From positions 28,626 through 92,625 of the forward strand of contig CALJER010000003.1 of the NCBI GenBank assembly GCA_938074535.1: a DNA stretch of 64,000 nucleotides, written 5' to 3'. The notes under the pieces are model-generated. The model saw nothing but the letters and a program-made list of their open reading frames with translations, searched no databases and had not been told where the DNA came from. The stretch's first letter is position 1. Each line of letters opens with the position of its first letter. The translations under genes were made by a program, and so were the position numbers. Positions 54,710 through 64,000 of the stretch are shown here, one piece after another. This DNA is from an uncultured archaeon (GTDB lineage: Archaea; Hadarchaeota; Hadarchaeia; Hadarchaeales; WYZ-LMO6).

Positions 54710-55927
54710 TCAGCAGATCCCCATTTTTCCCTCGGCCAGAGCCCGGCAGAAGTCCGAGATGTGTTCGAGCGCCCAGTCCATCCTCTCGGCGATCTCTCCC
54801 CTCACCTCCTCCATCCTGGTTCCCTCCTCCAGCAGCACCCTGGCAAGCGCCACCGAGGGCTGGTCTATGGGTCTTCCTATCTGGCTCACCAGCCAGACGT
54901 AGACCTCGGAGAGGCCCGGCACCTCCTCGTGGATCTTCCTGGCCACGGCGTGGGTGAGGAGGCTGTAGATCTTGCCCACGTGGCTCACGGGGTTCTTCCC
55001 CGCCGCCGCCTCCGAGCCCATCGGCCTGGTGAGGGGTATCACCCCGTTGGAGCGGTTCCCTCTCCCCACCTGCCCCGAGTCGGCCCCGTCGGCGCTCGTT
55101 CCCAGCACCGTGAGGTAGACCCCTCCTTCCCCCCTTCCGCGCATGTCCAGCGTGTTCAGGTCCACCCTCACCCCCCTGAAGTCGAACCTTTCTTTCACGA
55201 AGCGCTCCAGCTCCTCCAGGATTTCCGCCTTCCTCCTGAAGTAGTCGTCCTCGTCCCTGACGAATCTGTCCACGAAGGCCATCCCCACGGTGAGGTGCAC
55301 CTCTTCCTTCCTCCTTATTCCCATCACCTTCACGTCTTCCCCCGATTCGGGGAAGGCCTTCTTGAAGGAGGGGGAGTTGGCGTATCCCTCCACCTCAAGC
55401 ACCAGCCTCTCAAGCCTGGAAAGGGGGGCATAGCCCACGGCGGCGGAGGTGTCGTTCGCCCCCATCACCCTGCTTTCCCTCTTGAAAATATCGGTGAGGG
55501 AAGCCGAACCAGGCCTGATCTCCACTTGGTACTTCACGTGCCTGTCGGGCGAGACGAACCGCATGTTCTGGGAGAACCATTCCCTGGCCGTCCTCACCGC
55601 TATTTCCCCCACGGGTATCTCCTCCCCGTCCACCTTCGAGGTGGCCCTGTCCCCGAAGACCAGCAGCATGGGCCTCTTCACCTCACCTCCCCCGAACTTC
55701 GTCTCCACTTCCCCGGCCACCAGCAGGGACTTGTCCACATTGAAATGCAGGGTCTCCCCCACCCTCTTCCTGTACTCCCTGTCGAGCGCCACCGCCACCC
55801 GGTCAAAGATGAGGTCGCAGATGGTGTCGGGATGCCCGAGTCCCTTCCTCTCCACTATCTCCAGCCCCTGCTTCTCCACCGGGGTTTGGTTGAGCTCCTC
55901 CACGATCACTTCACGTGCCAAGTGCAC
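54710..55927 (-). CDS. mat: S-adenosylmethionine synthetase (archaeal MAT)
   Basis: VEKQGLEIVERKGLGHPDTICDLIFDRVA, NVDKSLLVAGEVETKFGGGEV, ANDTSAAVGYAPLS. Confidence 0.96.
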   Translation of the reverse strand: MHLAREVIVEELNQTPVEKQGLEIVERKGLGHPDTICDLIFDRVAVALDREYRKRVGETLHFNVDKSLLVAGEVETKFGGGEVKRPMLLVFGDRATSKVDGEEIPVGEIAVRTAREWFSQNMRFVSPDRHVKYQVEIRPGSASLTDIFKRESRVMGANDTSAAVGYAPLSRLERLVLEVEGYANSPSFKKAFPESGEDVKVMGIRRKEEVHLTVGMAFVDRFVRDEDDYFRRKAEILEELERFVKERFDFRGVRVDLNTLDMRGRGEGGVYLTVLGTSADGADSGQVGRGNRSNGVIPLTRPMGSEAAAGKNPVSHVGKIYSLLTHAVARKIHEEVPGLSEVYVWLVSQIGRPIDQPSVALARVLLEEGTRMEEVRGEIAERMDWALEHISDFCRALAEGKMGIC

Positions 55928-56010
55928 CGCTGAAGTAGGTATTTCTTCGGTTCTTAAAGCTTTGCCGCATGCCCGATAGGATTAATTCCCCGGCGGCAGG
56001 GGGTTAAGGG

Positions 56011-56727
56011 ATGGCGGCGGAACAGCTGAGGGAGAGAATAGCCAGGCAGATAGCCGGGGACATCACCCTCTCCGAGAGGCCCGACGAGGCCCTGAAGAGG
56101 TGGAGGGAAGTCTTCAACCTGAGCCAGAAGACCCTTGCGGAGGCCCTGGGCATCTCCCCCTCCCAGATAAGCGACTACGAGAGCGGCAGGAGGAAGTCGC
56201 CCGGAGTTTCCACGGTGAAGAAGATCGTGGAGACCCTCATGAGGCTGGACGAGGAGAGAGGGGGCAAGACGCTCTCCGCCCTGCGCAGGGTCCTCAGCGT
56301 GCACCTGCCCTCCGACGTGATCCTGGGGCTCAAGGAGTTCAGGAGACCGGTGGACGGGAGGGTTCTGAGCAGGGCGGTGAGGGGAAGGGCCGTGGCCAAT
56401 CCTCAGCTTCTCTCCAGGAGCCTCTTCGGCTTCACCGTCATAGACAGCTACAAGGCTGTCCTGAAGCTCTCGGCTGAGGAGTTCAGGCAGCTTTACGGCC
56501 TCACTTCCGAGAGGGCCCTGGTCTTCACGGGGGTGACCACGGGGAGGACCCCCATGGTGGCCATCAAGGTGATAGGCATCACCCCGGGGATGGTGGTGCT
56601 GCACGGCGCTCTGAGGAGGGTGGATCCTCTTGGTGTTAAGCTCGCGCAGGAGCTGAGGGTCCCTCTCGTCCGTTCGGAACTCCCCTCCGTGGAGGAGCTC
56701 CTCCTCAGGCTGAACGAGCTGGGATGA
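56011..56727 (+). CDS. XRE-type HTH transcriptional regulator associated with HMG-CoA synthase
   Basis: [47 protein letters not shown]; upstream of hmgS. Confidence 0.92.
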   Translation: MAAEQLRERIARQIAGDITLSERPDEALKRWREVFNLSQKTLAEALGISPSQISDYESGRRKSPGVSTVKKIVETLMRLDEERGGKTLSALRRVLSVHLPSDVILGLKEFRRPVDGRVLSRAVRGRAVANPQLLSRSLFGFTVIDSYKAVLKLSAEEFRQLYGLTSERALVFTGVTTGRTPMVAIKVIGITPGMVVLHGALRRVDPLGVKLAQELRVPLVRSELPSVEELLLRLNELG

Positions 56728-56800
56728 GGTCCGGAGCCACCGCGCCGGCGGGCCTCCAGATAGCTTTAATTGGGAGCTGGAGTTGGGAAAGTTGAGGTCG

Positions 56801-57847
56801 ATGGAAGTGGGAATAGTGGGCTACGGTGCCTACATCCCGAGATACCGGCTCAGGGTGGAGGAGATCGCCAGGATGTGGGGAGCCGACCCCCAGCAGACGA
56901 AGAGGAGTTTCGGGGTGGAGGAGAAGGCCGTGGCGGGGCCAGACGAGGACACGGTGACCATCTCCGTGGAGGCGGCCAAGAACGCGCTCAGGAGGGGAGG
57001 GGTGGATCCCTCTCTGGTGGGGGCGGTCTACGTGGGTTCCGAGTCCCACCCCTATGCGGTGAAGCCCACGGCCACCATCGTGGCGGAGGCGGTGGGAGCC
57101 ACTCCGGAGATGACCGCCGCAGACTTTGAGTTCGCCTGCAAAGCCGGAACGGCGGGGATACAGGCCTGCATGGGCATGGTGGAGGCCGGGATGATAAAGT
57201 ACGGTATGGCGATAGGGGCGGACACCGCCCAGAGCAGTCCCGGCGATCCCCTGGAGTATGCCGCGGCGGCGGGTGGGGCAGCCTTTCTGGTGGGGAAGCT
57301 CGACAGGGAAGCCGTGGCGTCCATCGAGGCCACCTACTCCTACACCACGGACACGCCCGACTTCTGGAGGAGGGAAATGAGGCCCTATCCAAGGCACGGG
57401 GGGAGGTTCACGGGCAGGCCGGGCTACTTCAAGCATACCCTCTCCGCCGCCCAGGGACTGATGAGGAAGCTCGGTCTCACCCCCAGGGACTTCGACCACG
57501 CGGTCTTCCACCAGCCCAACGGCAGGTTTCCGGTGGAGGTGGCCAGCGAGCTCGGGTTCTCCATGAGCCAGATACGCGCAGGCCTCCTCTCCCCCAAGAT
57601 AGGGAACACCTACTCGGGGGCAGCCATGCTGGGCCTGGCCGCCATCCTGGACGGGGCGAAGGAGGGCGAGAGGATCCTGGCGGTCTCCTACGGTTCCGGG
57701 GCGGGGAGCGACGCCTTCAGCCTGATCGTGAGGGAGGGAATAGAGAGAAAGAGGGACCTGGCGCCGAAGGTCTCAGACTATCTGGAGGACAAGGTGTACA
57801 TAGACTACGCCACCTACTGCAAGTTCACGAGGAAGCTGGTGAGGTGA
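56801..57847 (+). CDS. hmgS: Hydroxymethylglutaryl-CoA synthase
   Basis: [54 protein letters not shown]. Confidence 0.95.
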   Translation: MEVGIVGYGAYIPRYRLRVEEIARMWGADPQQTKRSFGVEEKAVAGPDEDTVTISVEAAKNALRRGGVDPSLVGAVYVGSESHPYAVKPTATIVAEAVGATPEMTAADFEFACKAGTAGIQACMGMVEAGMIKYGMAIGADTAQSSPGDPLEYAAAAGGAAFLVGKLDREAVASIEATYSYTTDTPDFWRREMRPYPRHGGRFTGRPGYFKHTLSAAQGLMRKLGLTPRDFDHAVFHQPNGRFPVEVASELGFSMSQIRAGLLSPKIGNTYSGAAMLGLAAILDGAKEGERILAVSYGSGAGSDAFSLIVREGIERKRDLAPKVSDYLEDKVYIDYATYCKFTRKLVR

Positions 57848-59008
57848 ATGAGGAAAGTAGCCGTGGTGGGAGGGGGTCAGACCAAGTTCGGGGAGCTCTG
57901 GGACACCTCCTTCAGGCAGATGATCATAGAGGCCGGGACCAGGGCGCTGGAGGATGCTGGGATCTCGGGGGAGGAGATAGATGCCATGTACGTGGGAAAC
58001 ATGTCCTCGGGGCAGTTCATCCAGCAGGAGCACATCGCCTCCCTCATAGCCGATCACTCAGGATTGGCCCCCGTTCCCTGCACCAGAGTGGAGGCGGCTT
58101 GCGCCTCGGGAGGACTGGCCCTCCGGGAGGCCATGGTGGCGGTGGCCTCGGGGATCCACGACGTGGTGGTGGCGGCAGGAATAGAGAAAATGACGGACGT
58201 GATCACCGAGGTCGGGCAGGAGGCCCTGGCCACGGTTTCCGACCAGGAGTGGGAGGCCTTCGTGGGAGCCACCTTCCCCTCCTTCTTCGCCCTGATGGCC
58301 AGGAGGCACATGCACGAGTTCGGGACCACGGAGGAGCAGATGGCGCTGGTGGCGGTGAAGAACCACCACAACGCCTGCCTCAACGCCTACGCCCAGCACC
58401 ATGTGGAGCTCACGGTGGAGAGGGTCCTCCAGTCTCCTCTCGTGTCCTCCCCCCTGAAGATGCTGGAGTGCGCCTCCCTCACGGATGGGGCCGCCTGCCT
58501 GGTGCTGGTTCCCCTGGAGGAAGCCAGGAAGTACACCGACACCCCGGTGGAGATAGCGGGGAGCGGACAGGCCAGCGATACCATCGCGCTGGCGGACAGG
58601 GAGTCGCTGGTGGGGCTGAGGGCCACCCGCGAGGCCGCCCGGAAGGCCTATCGCATGGCGAGGATAGAACCCAAGCAGGTGGATGTGGCGGAGGTCCACG
58701 ACAGCACCACCATCTCTGAGCTCATGGCCCTGGAGGACCTGGGCTTCTGCAGGAAGGGGGAGGGCGGTAAGATCACGGAGGAGGGATTGACGGCCATAGA
58801 TGGCACCCTGCCCGTAAACCCCAGCGGGGGGCTGGAGGGTAGGGGGCACCCGATAGGGGCCACGGGCATAGCCCAGGCCCTGGAGATCGTGCTCCAGCTC
58901 AGGGGTGAGGCGGGGAAGAGGCAGGTGAGGAAGGCGGAGGTGGGGCTGACCCACAACGTGGGGGGGAGCGGGGGGACGGCCGTGGTGCACCTCTTCAGGA
59001 GGAGGTAG
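57848..59008 (+). CDS. Acetyl-CoA C-acetyltransferase (archaeal thiolase)
   Basis: [54 protein letters not shown]. Confidence 0.95.
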   Translation: MRKVAVVGGGQTKFGELWDTSFRQMIIEAGTRALEDAGISGEEIDAMYVGNMSSGQFIQQEHIASLIADHSGLAPVPCTRVEAACASGGLALREAMVAVASGIHDVVVAAGIEKMTDVITEVGQEALATVSDQEWEAFVGATFPSFFALMARRHMHEFGTTEEQMALVAVKNHHNACLNAYAQHHVELTVERVLQSPLVSSPLKMLECASLTDGAACLVLVPLEEARKYTDTPVEIAGSGQASDTIALADRESLVGLRATREAARKAYRMARIEPKQVDVAEVHDSTTISELMALEDLGFCRKGEGGKITEEGLTAIDGTLPVNPSGGLEGRGHPIGATGIAQALEIVLQLRGEAGKRQVRKAEVGLTHNVGGSGGTAVVHLFRRR

Positions 59009-59009
59009 G

Positions 59010-59426
59010 ATGCACGTTCCCAGGTTCTGGAGGGAGATACCCAACCGGTACACCCTGGTGGGGACCAGGTGCGGCCACTGCAACAAGGTCTTCTTCCCCC
59101 CCAGGGCCATCTGCCCGAGGTGCCGGAGGGTGGGGCAGCTCGAGCCCTTCAGGCTGAGCGGGAGGGGGAGGATCCACTCCTTCACCACCGTGTACTCCGG
59201 TCCCAGGGACTTCAAGGACCAGCTCCCCTATGTTTTGGCCATCGTCGAGCTGGAGGAGGGGCCCAGGGTGATGGCACAGGTGACGGACTGCAACGGGGAG
59301 GAGGTGAAGATAGGGGACGAGGTGGAGATGGTCTTCAGGAGGATCAAGGAGGAGGGGGAGGAGGGGATCATTCACTACGGGTTCAAGGCCAGGCTGGTGA
59401 GGAAGGCCGGTGCCGGGGGTTCCTAG
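59010..59426 (+). CDS. DUF35 Zn-ribbon/OB-fold acyl-CoA-binding scaffold protein
   Basis: GTRCGHCNKVFFPPRAICPRCRRVGQLEPFRLSGRGRIHSFTTV. Confidence 0.94.
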   Translation: MHVPRFWREIPNRYTLVGTRCGHCNKVFFPPRAICPRCRRVGQLEPFRLSGRGRIHSFTTVYSGPRDFKDQLPYVLAIVELEEGPRVMAQVTDCNGEEVKIGDEVEMVFRRIKEEGEEGIIHYGFKARLVRKAGAGGS

Positions 59427-60178
59427 ATCCTCCTGGCCAGGGTGAGGTAGCTGGTGTGCGCCAGCATCCTGGTGCTCGGCCTGGTGCACCCCTCTTTGAC
59501 CTCCCACTCCCTGACCAGACACTCCAGCGTTTTGAGCTCCGCGAACCTGCCCTTCCTCAGCTGGGGGTAGAGGCGCTGGAGCTGCTCCACCGAGGGGGTG
59601 AACACGGCCAGGTATCCTCCGGGCTTCAGGGCCTCCTCCGCGTGGGGCACCACCTCCTCCGGGGAGGGGAGGTCGAGGGTCACCAGGTCCACCCCCCTCT
59701 CCTCTATTCCCTCCCTCATGTCCTTCAGCTTCACCTCCACCGTTCCCTCCAGTCCCGCCAGCCTCACGTTCTCCCTGGCTACCTCCGCGAAGTCCTCCCT
59801 CACCTCGTAGCTCACCACTTTTCCGTTGGGCCTCACCAGGTTCCCCAGGAAGAGGGCCAGGGCCCCGGAGCCCGCCCCCCCATCCACCACCAGGTCCCCT
59901 GGTCCCACCCCCGTGTGGGCCACCACCTGTGCGGCGTCCTTGGGGAGGACCACCTGGGGGAGGCGGCGCATCTTCTGAAGGAGGTCGGCCATCCTGGGCT
60001 TCAGCACCACGAACTCCCTTCCCGTGTGGCTCCTGACCCTCCCCCCGAAAGGCACCCCGAGCAGGTCGGCCAGGTTGAGGAGGCCCAGGTGGGTGTGGAG
60101 CAGCCTCCTCTCCGCCCTCACCAGGTACTTCCTTCCCCTTTCGTCCAGCAGGACTGCCCTCTCTCCCTCCTCCACCAC
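59423..60178 (-). CDS. trmI: tRNA (adenine-N1)-methyltransferase TrmI family
   Basis: RRLPQVVLPKDAAQVVAHTGVGPGDLVVDGGAGSGALALFLGNLV..VVSYEVREDFAEVARENV; probable GTG start. Confidence 0.92.
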   Translation of the reverse strand: MVEEGERAVLLDERGRKYLVRAERRLLHTHLGLLNLADLLGVPFGGRVRSHTGREFVVLKPRMADLLQKMRRLPQVVLPKDAAQVVAHTGVGPGDLVVDGGAGSGALALFLGNLVRPNGKVVSYEVREDFAEVARENVRLAGLEGTVEVKLKDMREGIEERGVDLVTLDLPSPEEVVPHAEEALKPGGYLAVFTPSVEQLQRLYPQLRKGRFAELKTLECLVREWEVKEGCTRPSTRMLAHTSYLTLARRI

Positions 60179-60254
60179 GGGGTTAGATGGGAGGGAGGAT
60201 ATTTTATCCCGATGGAGGCTTTTTAAGAAACCCGGGGGAAGGAGGCGGAGAAAC

Positions 60255-61139
60255 ATGAGACTGGACCCCACCTACCACCTGCACCGCTGGAGCACGCGGA
60301 GGATGCTGCTCCCCCCGCTCCTTCTGGCGCTCTTCTTCCTCTGCTGTATCCTGGTGCGCGGGATTCCCCTCAGCAGGGACTTCAGCGGCGGCACCCTCAT
60401 CCAGGTGAGGGGGATGGAGAGCCACCCCACCCTGGGGGAGGCGAAGAGGCTGGTGGAGGGGCTGCTGGGGGGGAAGGTCGAGGTGAGGCTCACCTCCTAC
60501 GGGGGTCTCTACGGGCTGGACGCGGAGGCCGACAACATGGACCTCCCCCAGGAGGTCAGGGAGAACCTGAGGTCCTCCCTGGCGGAGGAGCTCGGGGTGA
60601 GCGAGAACCAGGTGGCGGTTTACAACATGGGCTCCATCCTCACCAGCCTCTCCAAGAGGCAGGCCAGGAACGCCCTGATGGTGGCTCCCGTGCTGATGGC
60701 CATCGTGATCCTCCTGAACTTCAAGAGCCTCAGGGCCAGCGGGAGCATCCTGGGTTCCGTGTGGCTGAACGTTTTCGACGCCCTGGGCTGCATGTCCCTG
60801 GCAGGGGTGGAGCTGAGCACAGGCTCGATGGCGGGCCTCCTCATGCTGCTGGGGTACTCCGACGATACCAACACGCTGCTGATCACGGCCGTGGAGAAGG
60901 GTGTGGGGGGAAAACCGAGGGAGAGGGCGGCGGAGGCCATGAGGACGGGCCTGCTGGTGAACGGGACCACCTTCCTAGTGCTCTTCCTCGTGAACCTCTT
61001 CACCACCTCCAAGCTGGTGGATGAGCTGACCTTCCCCCTGCTGACGGGCATGGTCTTCGACGTGGTGAACACCTGGTTCCTGAACGCGGCCGTGGCGCTG
61101 AGCAAGAAGGAGAGGAGGGAGATCCCTGTCGCTCTTTAG
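60255..61139 (+). CDS. secF: Preprotein translocase subunit SecF
   Basis: DFSGGTLIQV, LLMLLGYSDDTNTLLITAVEKG; multi-pass, followed by SecD. Confidence 0.93.
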   Translation: MRLDPTYHLHRWSTRRMLLPPLLLALFFLCCILVRGIPLSRDFSGGTLIQVRGMESHPTLGEAKRLVEGLLGGKVEVRLTSYGGLYGLDAEADNMDLPQEVRENLRSSLAEELGVSENQVAVYNMGSILTSLSKRQARNALMVAPVLMAIVILLNFKSLRASGSILGSVWLNVFDALGCMSLAGVELSTGSMAGLLMLLGYSDDTNTLLITAVEKGVGGKPRERAAEAMRTGLLVNGTTFLVLFLVNLFTTSKLVDELTFPLLTGMVFDVVNTWFLNAAVALSKKERREIPVAL

Positions 61140-61158
61140 GGAGAGGTACTTCCTGCTC

Positions 61159-62988
61159 GTGCTGCTGGTGGCCCTCCTTTCGGTGGCATCCGTGTGGAGG
61201 CCCTGGGTGGAGGTGGACGAGAGGACCAGGGGCACGCTGGGGTGGGTGAGCGAGTTCACCAGGGGTCTGGACTTCGGGGTGGACATCGTGGGGGGCTCCA
61301 GGGTGCTCCTCTCCCTTCAGGCCTCCCATTTGGTCTTTCGGTTCAACCCCTCGGACCTTCCAGCGGCCTACGAGGAGGTGGTGAGGATCCTGGAGAACGG
61401 GCTCCAGACCAGGGTCCTCCCCGTGGATGAGAGGGGAGAGGCCATCAGGGAGGGTCTGCCCTACGACCGCTACACGGGCATTGCCAGGCTGGAGGTGGGC
61501 TTGAGGGCCACGGAGGGCCTGCTCAACCTGGTGGAGAACCTGGTGGGAGGAAGGGCCACCCTGCTGAGGGAGAACGTCGCGAATGCCGTGTGCAGCCAGA
61601 CCAGGAATGAGGTGATAGAGATTCTGAAGAACAGGGTGGACCCGCTGGGGACTAGGGGCGCGGTGCTTAAGGCGCTGGGGGGAAACCTCGTGCTCTACGA
61701 GGTACCCGGCCTCGAGCCCAGGGAGGCGGAGCTGCTGCTGGGGAAGCAGGGCAGGCTGGAGATATGGCTGGAGAACGAGGTCCTCCTCTACGGGGAGCAC
61801 ATCCTCAGGGTGGATCCTCCGAGGGCCAGCCTGCAGGAGAGAAATGCGGCGGAGCTTCCCTTCAGGCTTACGGATGAGGGGGCCGGGAGGTTCAGGGAGG
61901 GCGCGGCCGGGAAGGCCAACTACCCCACGGTGGTGTACGTGGACCGCCCGACCGACGCCGTGCTGCTGGTTCAGGAGGAGCTCCTCTCCGGACTCCCCGT
62001 GCTGGAGTACGAGGACTACTCTCACATGTTCAGGGCGAGGGGCTTCCCGGAGGAGGGAGGGGGGTACTACCTGCAGGTGCCGGCGGCGGTGACTCCGGGC
62101 AGCACCCTCTCGGTGGAGGCCCTCTCCTTCCTGGAGGAGATGAGTTCCACCAGGTTCAGGCTCCTGCTGGTGGGGGAGTTCTCGGAGGAGGTGGTGGAGG
62201 GGCTTCCCCCCTCATACTCCCTGGAAAACGTGCCTAGACCCGGAGAGGGGACGGAGGCCTGGATAAGGGAGGCCTGCGGATGCAAGAGCGTGATCACCAT
62301 CAGCCCCTCTCTGGCGCAGGAGCTCCTGCTGGGCAGGACGGTGAGGGACCTGGTGATCACCGTGAGCAGGACCTCGGGGGAGGAGGCGATGAAGGAGGCG
62401 AGGACCCTCAGGACCATCCTGAGCCAGCGTCTTCCGGTGGGGGTCTCCGTGGAGGGTGAGACGGTGCTGGAGGCCAGGCTGGGGTCCACCTTCCTCAAGC
62501 AGCTCCTCTGGGCCGGACTCTTCTCCTTCCTGGGGGTGGGGGCGCTGGTTTTCCTCAGGTACAGGAGGCCCAGGATCACCCTTGCGGTGATGGGAACCAT
62601 GATCCTGGAGCTGGTGATCACGCTGGGCGTGGTCTCCCTTCTCCCCTACAGCCTGAACCTGGCCGAGCTGGCAGGGGTGGTCCTGGTGATAGGTACGGGG
62701 GTGGATGCGCAGATCATCATCACGGAGGAGGTCATGAGGGGAGGGGTGAGGGAGGTGAGGGCGCCTGGAGGGCTGAGGGACAGGATCAGGAGGGCCTTCA
62801 GGGTGATATGGGGTTCCTCCTTCACCACCCTCGTGGCCATGCTCTCCCTCGCCACGCTGGGTTTCGGGGAGATGAGGGGCTTCGCCCTCATCACCATCCT
62901 GGGCATCCTGCTCTCCGTGCTCCTCACCCGGCCCCTTTATGCCAGGATGGTGAACGCTATACTGGGCAAGGGGGAGGTGGGAGGATGA
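61159..62988 (+). CDS. secD: Preprotein translocase subunit SecD (start uncertain)
   Basis: GLDFGVDIVGGSRVLLSL, NRVDPLGTRGAVLKALGGNLVLYEVPG, VLVIGTGVDAQIIITEEVMRG. Confidence 0.93.
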   Translation: MLLVALLSVASVWRPWVEVDERTRGTLGWVSEFTRGLDFGVDIVGGSRVLLSLQASHLVFRFNPSDLPAAYEEVVRILENGLQTRVLPVDERGEAIREGLPYDRYTGIARLEVGLRATEGLLNLVENLVGGRATLLRENVANAVCSQTRNEVIEILKNRVDPLGTRGAVLKALGGNLVLYEVPGLEPREAELLLGKQGRLEIWLENEVLLYGEHILRVDPPRASLQERNAAELPFRLTDEGAGRFREGAAGKANYPTVVYVDRPTDAVLLVQEELLSGLPVLEYEDYSHMFRARGFPEEGGGYYLQVPAAVTPGSTLSVEALSFLEEMSSTRFRLLLVGEFSEEVVEGLPPSYSLENVPRPGEGTEAWIREACGCKSVITISPSLAQELLLGRTVRDLVITVSRTSGEEAMKEARTLRTILSQRLPVGVSVEGETVLEARLGSTFLKQLLWAGLFSFLGVGALVFLRYRRPRITLAVMGTMILELVITLGVVSLLPYSLNLAELAGVVLVIGTGVDAQIIITEEVMRGGVREVRAPGGLRDRIRRAFRVIWGSSFTTLVAMLSLATLGFGEMRGFALITILGILLSVLLTRPLYARMVNAILGKGEVGG

Positions 62989-63803
62989 TAGGGGTCTGCC
63001 TTTGCGGGGCCTGCGGGAGGATGGGCAGGGTCCTGGTGAGGAAGATCGCGGAGCAGGAGGACATGCGGCTCGTTGCGGCGGTAGAGGCCCGAGGCACCCC
63101 CTTCGCCGGAAAGGACGCCGGGGAGGTGGCGGGAGCGGGAAGGCTGGGGGTGGAGGTGGTGGGGGCGGAGAGGCTGGAGGAGGTCCTGAGGAGGAGCGGG
63201 GCGAGGGTGATGGTGGATTTCACCGTGGCGGAGTCGGCCGTGGCCAACGTGGAGGCGGCCTCCCGGGTGGGGGTTCCCGTGGTGGTGGGGACCACAGGCT
63301 TCTCCCCCGAGCAGCTGGAGAAACTGAGGGAGGCGGTGAGGAGGGGAAACATCCCCGCCGTGGTCTCCCCCAACATGGCGGTGGGAGTGAACATCTTCTT
63401 CAAGGTGGTTTCTGAGCTGGCGAGGAGGCTGGGGAAGGAATATGATGTGGAGGTGGTGGAGATCCACCACAGGGGCAAGCTGGATGCCCCCAGCGGCACC
63501 GCCCTCAGGGCGGCCAGGATCGTGGCTGAGGCCAGGGGCGCGCAGGTGAGGGTGGGGAGGGGGGAGGGCAAGGGGGCGAGAGGGGGGGAGGTGGTGATCC
63601 ACTCCCTCAGGGGAGGCGATGTGGTGGGGGAGCACACGGTGGTCTTCGCCGGACCGGGGGAGAGGATAGAGCTCACCCACAGGGCCCACGGAAGGGAGGC
63701 CTTCGCGGAGGGCGTGCTGAAGGCCGTGAGGTTCGTGGTGGAGAGGGGTAGACCGGGGGAGATCCTGGGGATGGAGGAAGTGCTGGGTCTTAGGGATGCG
63801 TAG
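62985..63803 (+). CDS. dapB: 4-hydroxy-tetrahydrodipicolinate reductase
   Basis: CGACGRMGRVLVRKIAEQEDMRLVAAVEA, VVVGTTGFSPEQLEKL, PNMAVGVNIF, EIHHRGKLDAPSGTALRAA. Confidence 0.95.
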   Translation: MIGVCLCGACGRMGRVLVRKIAEQEDMRLVAAVEARGTPFAGKDAGEVAGAGRLGVEVVGAERLEEVLRRSGARVMVDFTVAESAVANVEAASRVGVPVVVGTTGFSPEQLEKLREAVRRGNIPAVVSPNMAVGVNIFFKVVSELARRLGKEYDVEVVEIHHRGKLDAPSGTALRAARIVAEARGAQVRVGRGEGKGARGGEVVIHSLRGGDVVGEHTVVFAGPGERIELTHRAHGREAFAEGVLKAVRFVVERGRPGEILGMEEVLGLRDA

Positions 63804-64000
63804 CTGCTGGCTCTGCCGCTGGTTTGAGAGGGAGGGCTACAGGTGCCTTCTGAGGGGAAAGCTGGAGCTGCCCGAGTCCCTCCTGGAGAGGCTTCCACCC
63901 TGCTGTGGCTGGGGCAGAGTTTCCTCCCTCGACCACGTCCTCTTCCTCAGGCTGAGGGAGAGAGCGGAGGGATGCCCTCAGTTTGAGCCCCTCACGCCCG
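63796..64000 (+). CDS. Cys-rich hypothetical protein, truncated at window end
   Basis: MRSCWLCRWFEREGYRCLLRGKLELPESLLERLPPCCGWGRVSSLDHVLFLRLRERAEGC..; start overlaps dapB end. Confidence 0.5.
   Translation, partial: MRSCWLCRWFEREGYRCLLRGKLELPESLLERLPPCCGWGRVSSLDHVLFLRLRERAEGCPQFEPLTP

Noticed and set aside
1-64000. CRISPR arrays, rRNA, transposases or integrases
   Set aside because: No regularly spaced repeats, rRNA signatures or recombinase motifs were seen on either strand.

Overview
Archaeal chromosomal segment: GC-rich, gene-dense, with strongly purine-loaded coding strands. It looks thermophilic; affiliation with a Hadarchaeota-like lineage is only a guess. Roughly 60 protein genes are supportable, together with RNase P RNA, tRNA-Leu(CAA) and an intron-containing tRNA-His(GUG). 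Most of the window is housekeeping: eS26, eL40, eL21, SRP54, RpoF, ThrRS, ValRS, aRF1, TgtA, Trm56, TrmI, CCA-adding enzyme, SecDF, a proteasome beta homologue, MAT, UMP kinase, Tmk and DapB. There is also central metabolism: Acs, GTP-PEPCK, a POR-type oxidoreductase operon, an acyl-CoA dehydrogenase, and the HMG-CoA synthase/thiolase/DUF35 cluster. The least ordinary parts are: (1) an AT-richer cluster of three radical-SAM enzymes, a geranylgeranyl-reductase-like flavoprotein and a membrane protein (0.13-5.2 kb); (2) a secreted 994-aa protein with three tandem phage-tail-collar-like domains carrying HxH motifs; (3) tRNA-His with a 22-nt intron inside the T-arm; (4) a proteasome beta homologue whose N-terminus lacks the expected Thr1 register; (5) a truncated GltD-like flavoprotein fused to PorD in a POR operon; (6) a type-IV-filament ATPase/TadC-like cluster with a transglutaminase and small coiled-coil genes; (7) an eroded AAA-ATPase island beside tRNA-Leu with an unassigned structured RNA candidate. 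No CRISPR array, intact transposon or rRNA was seen. All assignments come from reading motifs in the translations; no database search was possible.
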